Assembly: GCA_913054565.1 (NCBI GenBank)
Contig: CAJXHW010000067.1
Span: 1-8,458 of the forward strand
Source of the DNA: an uncultured Kordia sp.
Lineage (GTDB): Bacteria > Bacteroidota > Bacteroidia > Flavobacteriales > Flavobacteriaceae
Length of the DNA stretch: 8,458 nucleotides
Direction of reading: 5' to 3'
The notes below the pieces were generated by a model that did no database searches, was not told the DNA's origin, and was given only the letters and a program-made list of their open reading frames with translations. This document shows, in pieces, positions 1 through 6,328 of the stretch (position 1 is its first letter; each line of letters begins with the position of its first letter). The position numbers and the translations under genes were made by a program.

Positions 1-1136
1 AGGACACTACAGTTTCCGTGCTACTAAACGAAGATGTTGTACCACATACGTTTTTGAGTTATATCTTTTTCAATAAACAGAAATATCTCACGCATCAAAT
101 ACCTAAAGAAGTCATCTTACATGAGAAAACACATGCCAAACAAAAACACAGTTTAGATGTGCTATTCATTGAAGTTTTACAAGTCCTGTTTTGGTTCAAT
201 CCAGTCATCTTTTTGTTAAAAAAAGCGATTAAATTAAATCACGAATTTTTAGCAGATCAAGCGGTGATAAATCACGGCGTACAAACTCAAAATTATCAGA
301 AAACATTGCTAGCATACTCATCACATGCGTATCAATTACCCTTGGCAAATGCCATTAATTATTCATCAATCAAAAAACGATTTACAGTTATGAAAACACA
401 CACATCAAAAACAAAAATCTGGTTAAGAAGTCTAATTCTCTTACCAGTATTAGCGCTACTATTATTTAGTTTTAGTACTACAATTCAACAAGACAAAGCA
501 ACACCAAAACAGGTTGCAGAGTATAACAAATTGGCTAAAAAGTATAACGAACAACCAAAAAACAATCGTATTATAAAATTAAAAGACATCAACCGATTAG
601 AATATTTATACAAATTAATGACGCCAGCTCAGAAAAAATCTGCGCAACCATTTCCTGATTGCCCACCACCGCCTCCTGCACCAAAAACAACTATGCGTGT
701 TACGAAACAGTATTACACTTATAAAAATACTGACGGAAAGGATGTAAAAGTTGAGTTACAGTATGATGGTCATAAAGATTTTATTGCAGTGCCACCGCCG
801 CCACCAATCCCTGCAGATGCTTCTGAAACAGACATTAAGGAATACGAGAAAACTATTAAAGCTTATGAAAAAAAAGTTGAGAAAGTACACCGTGATTTAG
901 AACACGCGAATGACTTTGCACATAAAGGTGAAATTTCAAATATCCCACCACCACCGCCAATGTCACCTATAGAATTCATCAAGCATAGCGCAAAAAAAGG
1001 ACATACATTTTATTATGATGGAAAGAAAATAAGTTCAAAACAAGCAATCGAAATAGCACGGAAAAATAACGCTATCAACCTGTTGGCAAAAGATAACAAA
1101 GTAACCTTATCAAAAGAACCAATCACTATTAGATAG
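1..1136 (+). CDS. M56 family (BlaR1-like) membrane metallopeptidase, 5' truncated by window edge
   Basis: The frame is open to the left edge, so the N-terminal membrane helices are missing; the GTG at 18 is probably internal. Counting that GTG as residue 1, a zinc-peptidase HExxH motif (H35-E36-x-x-H39) is followed by a hydrophobic stretch with WFNP (59-62) and NHEFLAD (74-80), whose E76 is the likely third zinc ligand. This is the M56 signature. A transmembrane helix lies at about 136-153. The C-terminal, presumably periplasmic, part carries three five-proline runs (216-220, 259-263, 310-314) separated by charged, possibly coiled segments, then a short YYDGKKIS-type tail. No penicillin-binding sensor domain is present. 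In this family the peptidase relays an envelope signal by cleaving a BlaI/MecI-type repressor, usually encoded just upstream, which here would be outside the window. The family is clear; the signal and target are unknown. Confidence 0.88.
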   Translation, partial: DTTVSVLLNEDVVPHTFLSYIFFNKQKYLTHQIPKEVILHEKTHAKQKHSLDVLFIEVLQVLFWFNPVIFLLKKAIKLNHEFLADQAVINHGVQTQNYQKTLLAYSSHAYQLPLANAINYSSIKKRFTVMKTHTSKTKIWLRSLILLPVLALLLFSFSTTIQQDKATPKQVAEYNKLAKKYNEQPKNNRIIKLKDINRLEYLYKLMTPAQKKSAQPFPDCPPPPPAPKTTMRVTKQYYTYKNTDGKDVKVELQYDGHKDFIAVPPPPPIPADASETDIKEYEKTIKAYEKKVEKVHRDLEHANDFAHKGEISNIPPPPPMSPIEFIKHSAKKGHTFYYDGKKISSKQAIEIARKNNAINLLAKDNKVTLSKEPITIR

Positions 1137-1154
1137 CAAGAGAGTACAACTATA

Positions 1155-1183
1155 AAAAAGGAGGCTAGATGGGTCTCCTTTTT
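1155..1183. terminator. Bidirectional intrinsic terminator between the M56 gene and the facing operon
   Basis: The arms AAAAAGGAG (1155-1163) and CTCCTTTTT (1175-1183) are perfectly complementary. The plus strand adds a G-U and a C-G pair, leaving a 7-base loop. The right arm ends in a T run on the plus strand. Read on the minus strand, the stem ends in six T. It lies 18 bases after the M56 stop codon and 18 bases after the stop of the converging MmcQ gene, so it can serve both. Confidence 0.82.
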
Positions 1184-1201
1184 ATGTTTATTAAGTATCT
1201 T

Positions 1202-1561
1202 CTACATTGCTTCACGTTGTTTTTTAGTCAAACTTTTTACTACTAAGTCATAGGAGTGGTCAATCAGTTTATGAATCAATTCTATAGGTAATTCGCCTTT
1301 ACAAATTCTAACTGAATTCCAATGTTTCTTACTCATGTGCCAGCCCGGTTCAATACTTTCATATTCAGCACGTAATTCCTGAGCATAGTCTGGGTCGCAT
1401 TTTAAATTCAAAAACTGTTCATTAGACTCCCATTTTTTTAACGAACTCAAAGCAAACATTTTACCACCAACTTTAAATACTAACGTGTCATTATCAAAAG
1501 GGAAATGTTCTGTTACTCCTTTTTTTGAAATGCAAAAATTTCTAAATTCTTCAATATTCAT
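1202..1561 (-). CDS. MmcQ/YjbR family protein
   Basis: This 119-residue protein matches the usual length of the MmcQ/YjbR family, small proteins with a double-wing, CyaY-like DNA-binding fold. Recognisable features are the N-terminal MNIEEFRNFCISKKGVTE helix, the PFD..TLVFKVGGKMFAL strand region (21-38), a C55-D-P step, and the family's hallmark PGWHMSKKHWNSV at 72-84. No membrane segment or signal is present, so it should be cytoplasmic. Its biochemical role is not established; DNA binding is a family-level suggestion. It is the last gene of the minus-strand operon, starting 8 bases after the DUF4230 stop and ending before a terminator hairpin. Family members often sit as passengers beside unrelated genes, so position says little about its job. 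Confidence 0.87.
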   Translation of the reverse strand: MNIEEFRNFCISKKGVTEHFPFDNDTLVFKVGGKMFALSSLKKWESNEQFLNLKCDPDYAQELRAEYESIEPGWHMSKKHWNSVRICKGELPIELIHKLIDHSYDLVVKSLTKKQREAM

Positions 1562-1569
1562 ACTCTAAT

Positions 1570-2178
1570 TTACTTAAGGAGTTTTTTTGAATCTGAATTA
1601 ATTTCTAAAGCTGTATAATCTAACTTCCAGCCTATAGTTTCAACAATGTTTTTAATTATTCCAATTACTTCAAGAAGCTCATTATTTGCAATATCTAATA
1701 AACCACTTTCTGGAATTTTTGCTATAATAAAATCCTTTGCTTCTTTTTGCAAACTTGTTAAGTCATCTGCTTGAAATTTATTAAATAAACCTTCTGACTT
1801 ATCATAGTATTTTAAATCTGCATCTACTGAAAGTATCTGAGCAGTAGGAAACGCTTCAATTACAATAGTTTTTGAACTTGGATTTGACTTTAAGGTAATT
1901 TTAGACAAATCATAACCTACTTGAGCCTTTGCATTAACTAATAAAATAGCTTTTTTCTTACTAGATATCAAGCTCAAAAAACGTTCTTTTACATTTTCAT
2001 AATGATAAATTTCAGAAAACTCTCCTTCAACAGAAATCAACTTACAAACATTTGTAATTTTCTCTAGCAAAATTACAGATTGTTTTTCCGTTATTTCTTT
2101 ACTGGATTTCCGTTTAAAAAAATCCAATCCCAAATAAGATAATAAAGCGCCTAGTACGACGCCTAAAAGTATGTCCAT
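1570..2178 (-). CDS. DUF4230 domain-containing membrane-anchored protein
   Basis: The product has 202 residues. An N-terminal hydrophobic helix (about 2-19) followed by FKRKSSK indicates a membrane anchor, with the basic segment probably on the cytoplasmic side. The rest looks like DUF4230: a region beginning with the LISVEGEFSEIYHYEN segment (47-62), a strand-rich KKKAILLVNAKAQVGYDLSKI section (74-94), IVIEAFPTAQILSVDADLKYYD (105-126), and a helical C-terminus ending in a Lys-rich tail. Proteins of this type are common in Bacteroidota and some Firmicutes, and no function is known. It follows the cyclase gene by only 3 bases and precedes the MmcQ gene by 8, so it is co-transcribed. The family assignment comes from recalled motif resemblance; the anchor is seen directly. 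Confidence 0.78.
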   Translation of the reverse strand: MDILLGVVLGALLSYLGLDFFKRKSSKEITEKQSVILLEKITNVCKLISVEGEFSEIYHYENVKERFLSLISSKKKAILLVNAKAQVGYDLSKITLKSNPSSKTIVIEAFPTAQILSVDADLKYYDKSEGLFNKFQADDLTSLQKEAKDFIIAKIPESGLLDIANNELLEVIGIIKNIVETIGWKLDYTALEINSDSKKLLK

Positions 2179-2181
2179 TTT

Positions 2182-2937
2182 TTATTTAATTTTATACAAG
2201 GTTGGTTTACTAGGTGTCGCATCATTATGAAAGGATGCTATTTGTAAGTTTAATAAATAGAGCCCATCCTTAATTTGGTTAGGCACATAAACAAACTCTG
2301 TAATTGTGGCTTCCTTTCGGATATTTCCTAAAACATTCCAAAAGGCCTTATGCGCTAATAGAGTACCTCCATCATCTTCTCTATCAACACTTGGCATATC
2401 TACAAGTAAATGTTGTACTCCCATTTCTCGTAAATATATAGCCGCATTTTCCGTTAAATATGGTGGATTGGTATGTGAATATTTTTGTGTGCGCTTTGAG
2501 GTTAAATTTGGCAAAGTGCGTATCACTACAGCTTCAGGTCTTGTGGTTAATTGTGCTTGTAGCTTTTGTTTTGTTATTACCAAATCATCTCCTTTTTTTT
2601 CAGGAGTTATTGAAATAAGTTCTGCTAAAAAAAAGAAATTTTGTAAACACTCATTTATACTATAAAAATCTTCTGTAATATGTCCTACACACTCCGTATG
2701 AGTTCCATGTGCATGTGGATTAAAGTAAATATTATTAAAATTTGTTGAAGCACCTTGCTGTACACTCCCTTCCCAATCACCTATAACTACTGGCACTATA
2801 CTAGGGTTATCAATATACCAAGCATGTGGATTATCATTACCTGATTTTAACGGCATTGAAATATCCAAAGGTTTGGACAAATCTACTTTACAAGTCCTTG
2901 CATTAACTGTAAATGTTGCTGTAGTGATTGCTCCCAT
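2182..2937 (-). CDS. Cyclase family protein (kynurenine formamidase-like metal hydrolase)
   Basis: The 251-residue product resembles the metal-dependent cyclase/formamidase superfamily that includes bacterial kynurenine formamidase. The N-terminus has VDLSKPLDISMPL (18-30), the common family opening. The metal-site region is FNPHAHGTHTECVGHI (72-87), and later elements are VDMPSVDRED (179-188), H196 and E209/E214, the usual positions of further active-site residues. Textbook members have H-x3-H-x-D; here the spacing is H75-x4-H80-x-E82 (see findings). No signal peptide is visible, so it is probably cytoplasmic. No kynurenine-pathway gene is nearby, so the substrate, probably an amide, lactone or ester, is unknown. 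It is the middle gene of the operon, with 8 bases before it and 3 after. Fold assignment is firm; specific activity is not. Confidence 0.82.
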   Translation of the reverse strand: MGAITTATFTVNARTCKVDLSKPLDISMPLKSGNDNPHAWYIDNPSIVPVVIGDWEGSVQQGASTNFNNIYFNPHAHGTHTECVGHITEDFYSINECLQNFFFLAELISITPEKKGDDLVITKQKLQAQLTTRPEAVVIRTLPNLTSKRTQKYSHTNPPYLTENAAIYLREMGVQHLLVDMPSVDREDDGGTLLAHKAFWNVLGNIRKEATITEFVYVPNQIKDGLYLLNLQIASFHNDATPSKPTLYKIK

Positions 2938-2945
2938 AAGTATAA

Positions 2946-3458
2946 CTAATTAGTAGCTTTTAGCTGTTCAATTATTTTATTTTCGGCAGCCTCTTTTAAT
3001 TTAGTTACCTCACTTACATTTTCATTAGGAATTGTCATGGAAAGCACGTAATGCTTTATTTTCCATTGTCCATTAATTTTTTGAAGTACGCCTGAGCCTC
3101 GGCAAATTTTCATTTGCGTGTTGAGTAACTCATCAAACCAAGCAAATTTTTGGTCCTTAGAAAGATATACATTTCGCTCAATAGTTGTAAAGCTCCATGC
3201 TTTTCCTCTTTCAAAATAAGGTTTAGAAAATGCTTTAAACGCCTTGTTTTGCCAATTTTCTGTGGCATCTGTTCCTATAAACACACCGTCAAGAGCCATA
3301 AAGCCAAAATAATTATCATAATTGGCCTCAGAAGCTGCCTTATGCCATTTGGTTAAAACCTCATTAATTGTAGCTTTTTCAACTGAATTTTGCCCAAATG
3401 ATAAACTACCCGAAACCAACAAGAGTGCTATAAGTAGTTTATTAATTATATTTTTCAT
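2946..3458 (-). CDS. Exported NTF2-like (SnoaL-type) protein
   Basis: The 170-residue product starts with a signal peptide: MKNIINK, a hydrophobic core at 8-18, then SLSFGQ with probable cleavage after about residue 23. The mature part fits the NTF2-like fold. It opens with a helix (EVLTKWHKAASEANYDNYFGFM), followed by the DGVFIGTDATENWQNKAFKAFSKPYF block (57-82), which is characteristic of SnoaL-3-type ketosteroid-isomerase-like domains. Strands then end in GSGVLQKINGQWKIKHYVLS (121-140). Many flavobacterial secreted proteins of this kind are annotated only as nuclear transport factor 2 family. They may bind a small ligand, but no catalytic residue can be assigned here. A helical Lys/Glu-rich tail (148-170) follows the domain. 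Its start lies inside the end of the upstream lipoprotein gene (17-base overlap), which suggests translational coupling. Confidence 0.83.
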   Translation of the reverse strand: MKNIINKLLIALLLVSGSLSFGQNSVEKATINEVLTKWHKAASEANYDNYFGFMALDGVFIGTDATENWQNKAFKAFSKPYFERGKAWSFTTIERNVYLSKDQKFAWFDELLNTQMKICRGSGVLQKINGQWKIKHYVLSMTIPNENVSEVTKLKEAAENKIIEQLKATN

Positions 3459-3924
3459 AATCTCTTTCTTTATAAATTAAGGCTTCTATTTGCCCAATAA
3501 ATACATTATATGCTGTTTGAATGCGTTGTTTTTTATTAGAAATATTTGTTAATGCCCCGTCTTTTAAATCTTGTTCGAGCATTAAAATTTCTGTTTCAAG
3601 CACTTTTACCCTAGCTTCAATGGTAAGTGTTTTAAAACGACTTGGATATGTTAATTTAACATCTCCCATTATTTTTTTTAATAGTGCTATATCTTTTTCT
3701 GATTGAATTTCCGAAGCTAACACCCGTTTTAACTCATCTTCAAAAGCTATAATTTCAGCCCAATCTTCAGTAAATTCAGAACTACTTTTTATAATCCAAT
3801 TTACTTTTTGTGTGCTATTATTTTCTTCAGTGGAATTAACTTCTTGCGCTATGTTTACACTTTCTGTTTTGCCTTTACAAGATAACAAAAGCAAGAAAAC
3901 AGCTAATAAGGTATATTTATTCAT
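3442..3924 (-). CDS. Small lipoprotein with helical, coiled-coil-like body, unknown function
   Basis: The frame opens at 3936 with in-frame ATGs at 3936, 3927 and 3924. I choose 3924 (160 residues, MNKYTLLAVFLLLLSC) because it gives a normal lipoprotein signal and leaves a usual short leader after the -7 box at 3942-3949, whereas 3936 would be almost leaderless. The lipobox LLSC places the lipidated cysteine at residue 16. The residues after it (KGKTES) lack the Lys plus acidic pattern of the Bacteroidota surface-export signal, so a periplasm-facing location is my inference. After a Ser/Asn/Thr/Glu-rich linker (20-40), the body is charged and mostly helical (about 55-90 and 100-155), with leucine/isoleucine spacing that suggests coiled coil. 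I do not recognise a family. It is the first gene of the five-gene operon and overlaps the next gene by 17 bases. Confidence 0.8.
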   Translation of the reverse strand: MNKYTLLAVFLLLLSCKGKTESVNIAQEVNSTEENNSTQKVNWIIKSSSEFTEDWAEIIAFEDELKRVLASEIQSEKDIALLKKIMGDVKLTYPSRFKTLTIEARVKVLETEILMLEQDLKDGALTNISNKKQRIQTAYNVFIGQIEALIYKERDYEKYN

Positions 3925-3941
3925 CATAAAATGCATTTACA

Positions 3942-3969
3942 CAAATATAATTTTTAAAAAGCATTCAAA
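3942..3969 (-). promoter_or_regulatory. Flavobacterial promoter for the five-gene operon
   Basis: Read on the minus strand, TTTG (3969-3966) is followed after 16 bases by TATATTTG (3949-3942). This is an exact match to the Bacteroidota -7 element TAnnTTTG with a plausible -33 element. The spacing is slightly shorter than the roughly 19 bases usually described. The chosen lipoprotein start at 3924 lies 17 bases after the box, with no Shine-Dalgarno sequence, as is normal for the phylum. Confidence 0.65.
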
Positions 3970-3999
3970 GTTCTTACAACAATAAATTTAAGAAATATT

Positions 4000-4007
4000 T
4001 ATATTTG
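4000..4007 (+). promoter_or_regulatory. -7 promoter element for threonine dehydrogenase
   Basis: TATATTTG matches the flavobacterial -7 consensus TAnnTTTG exactly and lies 23 bases before the ATG at 4031, about the same distance as the box before metG. No clear TTG -33 element is visible upstream. The 94-base region between this gene and the divergent operon therefore carries one -7 box for each direction, about 50 bases apart. Confidence 0.55.
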
Positions 4008-4030
4008 CCATTCCAAAACAGAAAACACAT

Positions 4031-4981
4031 ATGACTCCAAAAATATTAATCATCGGTGCTTGCGGGCAAATTGGTTCTGAATTGACCATGTCTTTACGAC
4101 AAATTCACGGTAATAAAAATGTGGTTGCTGCTGATATTAGGGAAGGTAAAGACGAGTTAATGACTTCTGGACCATTCGAAATTATTAACGCTATGGATTA
4201 TGATGTTGTTAAAAACTGTGTTGAAAAACACCAAATCACAGATGTGTATTTATTGGCTGCTATGCTTTCTGCTACAGGAGAAAAATTTCCAATGAAAGCT
4301 TGGGATTTAAACATGAACTCTCTTTTTCATGTCTTAAACTTAGCAAAAGACGGATTAATTAAAAAACTATTTTGGCCGTCAAGTATTGCTGTTTTTGGAC
4401 CAACAACACCTCGTGAAAACACACCTCAGTTTACTATTATGGAACCAACAACGGTATATGGTATTACAAAACAAACTGGAGAGCGTTGGTGTGAGTATTA
4501 CCATAATAAATATGGTGTAGATGTTAGAAGTATCCGTTACCCAGGACTAATAAGTTGGAAAACATTACCTGGTGGTGGAACCACTGATTATGCCGTAGAT
4601 ATTTTTCATAAAGCTATTAAAGACAATGCTTACGATTGTTTTTTAAGTGAGAATACTGCGTTACCTATGATGTATATGGATGATGCCGTACGTGCTACAA
4701 TGAGTATTATGGAAGCACCTAGTGATGCCATTAAAATTAGATCTTCATATAATTTAGGAGGTATTAGTTTTACGCCTGATATGATTTCAAAAGAGATTAA
4801 AACACATTTACCTGATTTTAAAATGAGTTATACACCAGACTTTAGGCAAGCTATTGCCGATTCATGGCCAATGAGCATTGATGATACTGCAGCTCAAAAC
4901 GACTGGAATTGGAAACACAATTACGACTTAAAAGAAATGACAAATGTGATGCTTAAAAATTTAAGTACAGAAACAGTATAA
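4031..4981 (+). CDS. L-threonine 3-dehydrogenase, SDR/epimerase type (NAD+)
   Basis: The enzyme oxidises L-threonine with NAD+ to 2-amino-3-oxobutyrate, which is then split to glycine and acetyl-CoA by KBL or decays to aminoacetone. The 316-residue protein is an extended short-chain dehydrogenase, not the zinc-dependent medium-chain Tdh of E. coli. It has the nucleotide-binding G9-A-C-G12-Q-I-G15, D35 at the end of the second strand for the adenosine ribose, SSIAVFG at 117-123 with the catalytic serine region, and the Y143-x3-K147 pair. The motif GACGQIGSELT and the PGLISWKTLPGGGTTDYAVDIFHKA region (171-195) are those I associate with the flavobacterial threonine dehydrogenases rather than with UDP-sugar epimerases. 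The gene is monocistronic with its own -7 box and ends at a hairpin. No kbl is in the window. A sugar epimerase is the main alternative but fits less well. Confidence 0.88.
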   Translation: MTPKILIIGACGQIGSELTMSLRQIHGNKNVVAADIREGKDELMTSGPFEIINAMDYDVVKNCVEKHQITDVYLLAAMLSATGEKFPMKAWDLNMNSLFHVLNLAKDGLIKKLFWPSSIAVFGPTTPRENTPQFTIMEPTTVYGITKQTGERWCEYYHNKYGVDVRSIRYPGLISWKTLPGGGTTDYAVDIFHKAIKDNAYDCFLSENTALPMMYMDDAVRATMSIMEAPSDAIKIRSSYNLGGISFTPDMISKEIKTHLPDFKMSYTPDFRQAIADSWPMSIDDTAAQNDWNWKHNYDLKEMTNVMLKNLSTETV

Positions 4982-4992
4982 AGCAATCTTAT

Positions 4993-5352
4993 CTAAAAAA
5001 ACAAAAATGCCTCTTCAGTATGCTCTATTGAAAAGGCATTTCCTTTTTTAAGTATTGCTACAATATCAAACCGGACATCAACATCAAGTTCATTTTCTAT
5101 AACATAGGCATCAGCTGCGTTAACCAATAATTTTATTTTCTTCTGATTTATGGCGTCCTCTGGAGCGCTTATAGTATCTGAACTTCTTGTTTTTACCTCA
5201 ACAATGGCTAACGTATGTTCTTTTTGAGCAATAATGTCTATTTCTGCTTTTAAATACCGCCAATTAGTTGCTAAAATAGCATACCCTTTTTTTTGTAAAT
5301 GCTGTACAGCTAGCTGCTCGCCTTTTTTACCTAACTCGTTATGTAATGCCAT
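4993..5352 (-). CDS. YraN family (UPF0102) endonuclease-like protein
   Basis: At 119 residues this is a normal-length YraN protein, with the restriction-endonuclease-like fold related to Holliday-junction resolvases. Visible motifs in order are the N-terminal G8-K-K-G11-E12 helix start, RYLKAEIDIIA (32-42) giving E37 and D39, and VEVKTR (51-56) giving E52 and K54, which together form the expected metal-dependent nuclease core. The residue before E37 is Ala, where many YraN proteins have Gly. The cellular role of the family is not settled. Its ATG overlaps the TAA of the upstream LD-carboxypeptidase gene by one base (TAATG), so the two are surely co-transcribed and probably translationally coupled. 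Its last codons (EEAFLFF, then TAG) lie within a terminator hairpin and its T run. Confidence 0.9.
   Translation of the reverse strand: MALHNELGKKGEQLAVQHLQKKGYAILATNWRYLKAEIDIIAQKEHTLAIVEVKTRSSDTISAPEDAINQKKIKLLVNAADAYVIENELDVDVRFDIVAILKKGNAFSIEHTEEAFLFF
5005..5041. terminator. Bidirectional terminator overlapping the 3' end of yraN
   Basis: AAATGCCT (5005-5012) pairs with AGGCATTT (5034-5041). After one C/A mismatch, an inner TTCA/TGAA stem (5014-5017 and 5029-5032) closes an 11-base loop. On the plus strand the hairpin begins 23 bases after the threonine dehydrogenase stop and runs into TCC plus six T. On the minus strand it runs into TTG plus seven T just before the yraN stop. Both convergent genes can use it. 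Confidence 0.75.
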
Positions 5353-6254
5353 TAATCAAAGTTTAACTTAGCGTATTCCTCGGTTACATCAAGGGTTACC
5401 TTACGCCCCAAATGTAAGGAACGGTTATCAGCAACATGGCCTGCCGGAAAATTAAACACAATCGGAAAATTGTATTCAGATAATACATCTAAAATAATTT
5501 CTTCAGCAGTTTTACCAAAAGGGATATCATTATCGTTCATTTTGGTCATTCCTCCCACAACCAAACCTGCTAACTGATTAAAGTACCCATTGCGTTTTAA
5601 GTTTATCATCATCCGATCTACATGGTACAGATACTCATCTAAATCTTCAATAAATAAAATTTTACCATCTGTTTCTACGGCAGATGGCGACCCCAGTAAG
5701 CTATATAACATTGATAAATTTCCTCCTACTAATTTCCCTTTGGCCTCCCCTAACTTATTAATAGATTCCGATGGAATTGTATAACTATTCTTTTGTCCAA
5801 ATAAGTCTTTCCGTAAGGATTCCAATGCTTCATGCGTATTGCCTTTTACAGTAATAGGCATTACTGCATGCAGTGTTTCAATATGCATATTATGCAAATG
5901 CGAATGCAAAGCGGTTACATCGGAAAAACCAATAACCCATTTCGGCTGTTGTAAAAACTTAGTAAATTCTAAAGCATCAATAATGCGTACTGTACCATAG
6001 CCTCCACGCGCACACCAAATAGCTTTTACTGCATCGTCATCCATGGCTTGTTGAAAATCAGAAATTCTTTGTGAGTCGGTACCCCCAAACTGACAATCGG
6101 ACAAACCAATCGTTTTACCAATTACCACATTAAGCCCCCAACTTTCATGTAACTCAATAGCTAGTTGCAAGTCTTCTTTATCAATTTTCCTGGCTGTCGT
6201 AACTATGGCAACAATATCACCGCGCTGTAAGGATTTTGGTTGCTGTATATTCAT
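5352..6254 (-). CDS. LD-carboxypeptidase (muramoyltetrapeptide carboxypeptidase, peptidase family S66)
   Basis: The enzyme removes the terminal D-alanine from murein tetrapeptides during cell-wall recycling, normally in the cytoplasm; no signal peptide is visible. From the ATG at 6254 the protein has 300 residues, typical for S66. Motifs are RGDIVAIVTTAR (11-22), the CARGGYGTVRIID block (81-93), GFSD with the nucleophile S111, FIEDLDEYLYHVDRM with E203, and FPAGHVADN with H273. These complete the Ser-Glu-His triad of the family. The frame stays open to an upstream ATG at 6344, but those 30 residues look unlike the family and would run into the divergent metG start, so I take 6254. It leads a two-gene unit with yraN, joined by a one-base overlap. 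I see no clean TAnnTTTG box upstream of it. Confidence 0.92.
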   Translation of the reverse strand: MNIQQPKSLQRGDIVAIVTTARKIDKEDLQLAIELHESWGLNVVIGKTIGLSDCQFGGTDSQRISDFQQAMDDDAVKAIWCARGGYGTVRIIDALEFTKFLQQPKWVIGFSDVTALHSHLHNMHIETLHAVMPITVKGNTHEALESLRKDLFGQKNSYTIPSESINKLGEAKGKLVGGNLSMLYSLLGSPSAVETDGKILFIEDLDEYLYHVDRMMINLKRNGYFNQLAGLVVGGMTKMNDNDIPFGKTAEEIILDVLSEYNFPIVFNFPAGHVADNRSLHLGRKVTLDVTEEYAKLNFD

Positions 6255-6299
6255 AACAGTAAAAATAATAAAACTATGGCAGTTATAACTTGTAATGTG

Positions 6300-6307
6300 T
6301 ATTTTTG
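6300..6307 (+). promoter_or_regulatory. -7 promoter element for metG
   Basis: TATTTTTG matches the TAnnTTTG consensus exactly and ends 21 bases before the chosen metG ATG at 6329. No obvious -33 TTG lies at the expected distance. The box overlaps the in-frame TTG at 6305, which argues against that codon being a start. It lies in the 74-base region shared with the divergent LD-carboxypeptidase gene. Confidence 0.55.
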
Positions 6308-6328
6308 CAATTGAAAATTTTAGAACAG

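Noticed and set aside
2306..2665. A 119-codon plus-strand open frame opposite the cyclase gene
   Set aside because: It lies wholly antisense to a gene with clear family motifs. Its translation is rich in Ser, Cys and Phe with a Lys run and resembles no protein.
4031..4981. UDP-glucose 4-epimerase or other nucleotide-sugar epimerase
   Set aside because: It shares the extended SDR fold and the YxxxK pair, but the GACGQIGSELT opening and the PGLISWKTLPGGGTTDYA region fit SDR-type threonine dehydrogenase better, and there are no sugar-metabolism genes nearby.
6305..6328. A TTG start for metG giving eight extra residues
   Set aside because: The TTG is part of the probable -7 promoter box, so it would lie upstream of the transcript start. 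The ATG at 6329 gives the normal N-terminus before the HIGH motif.
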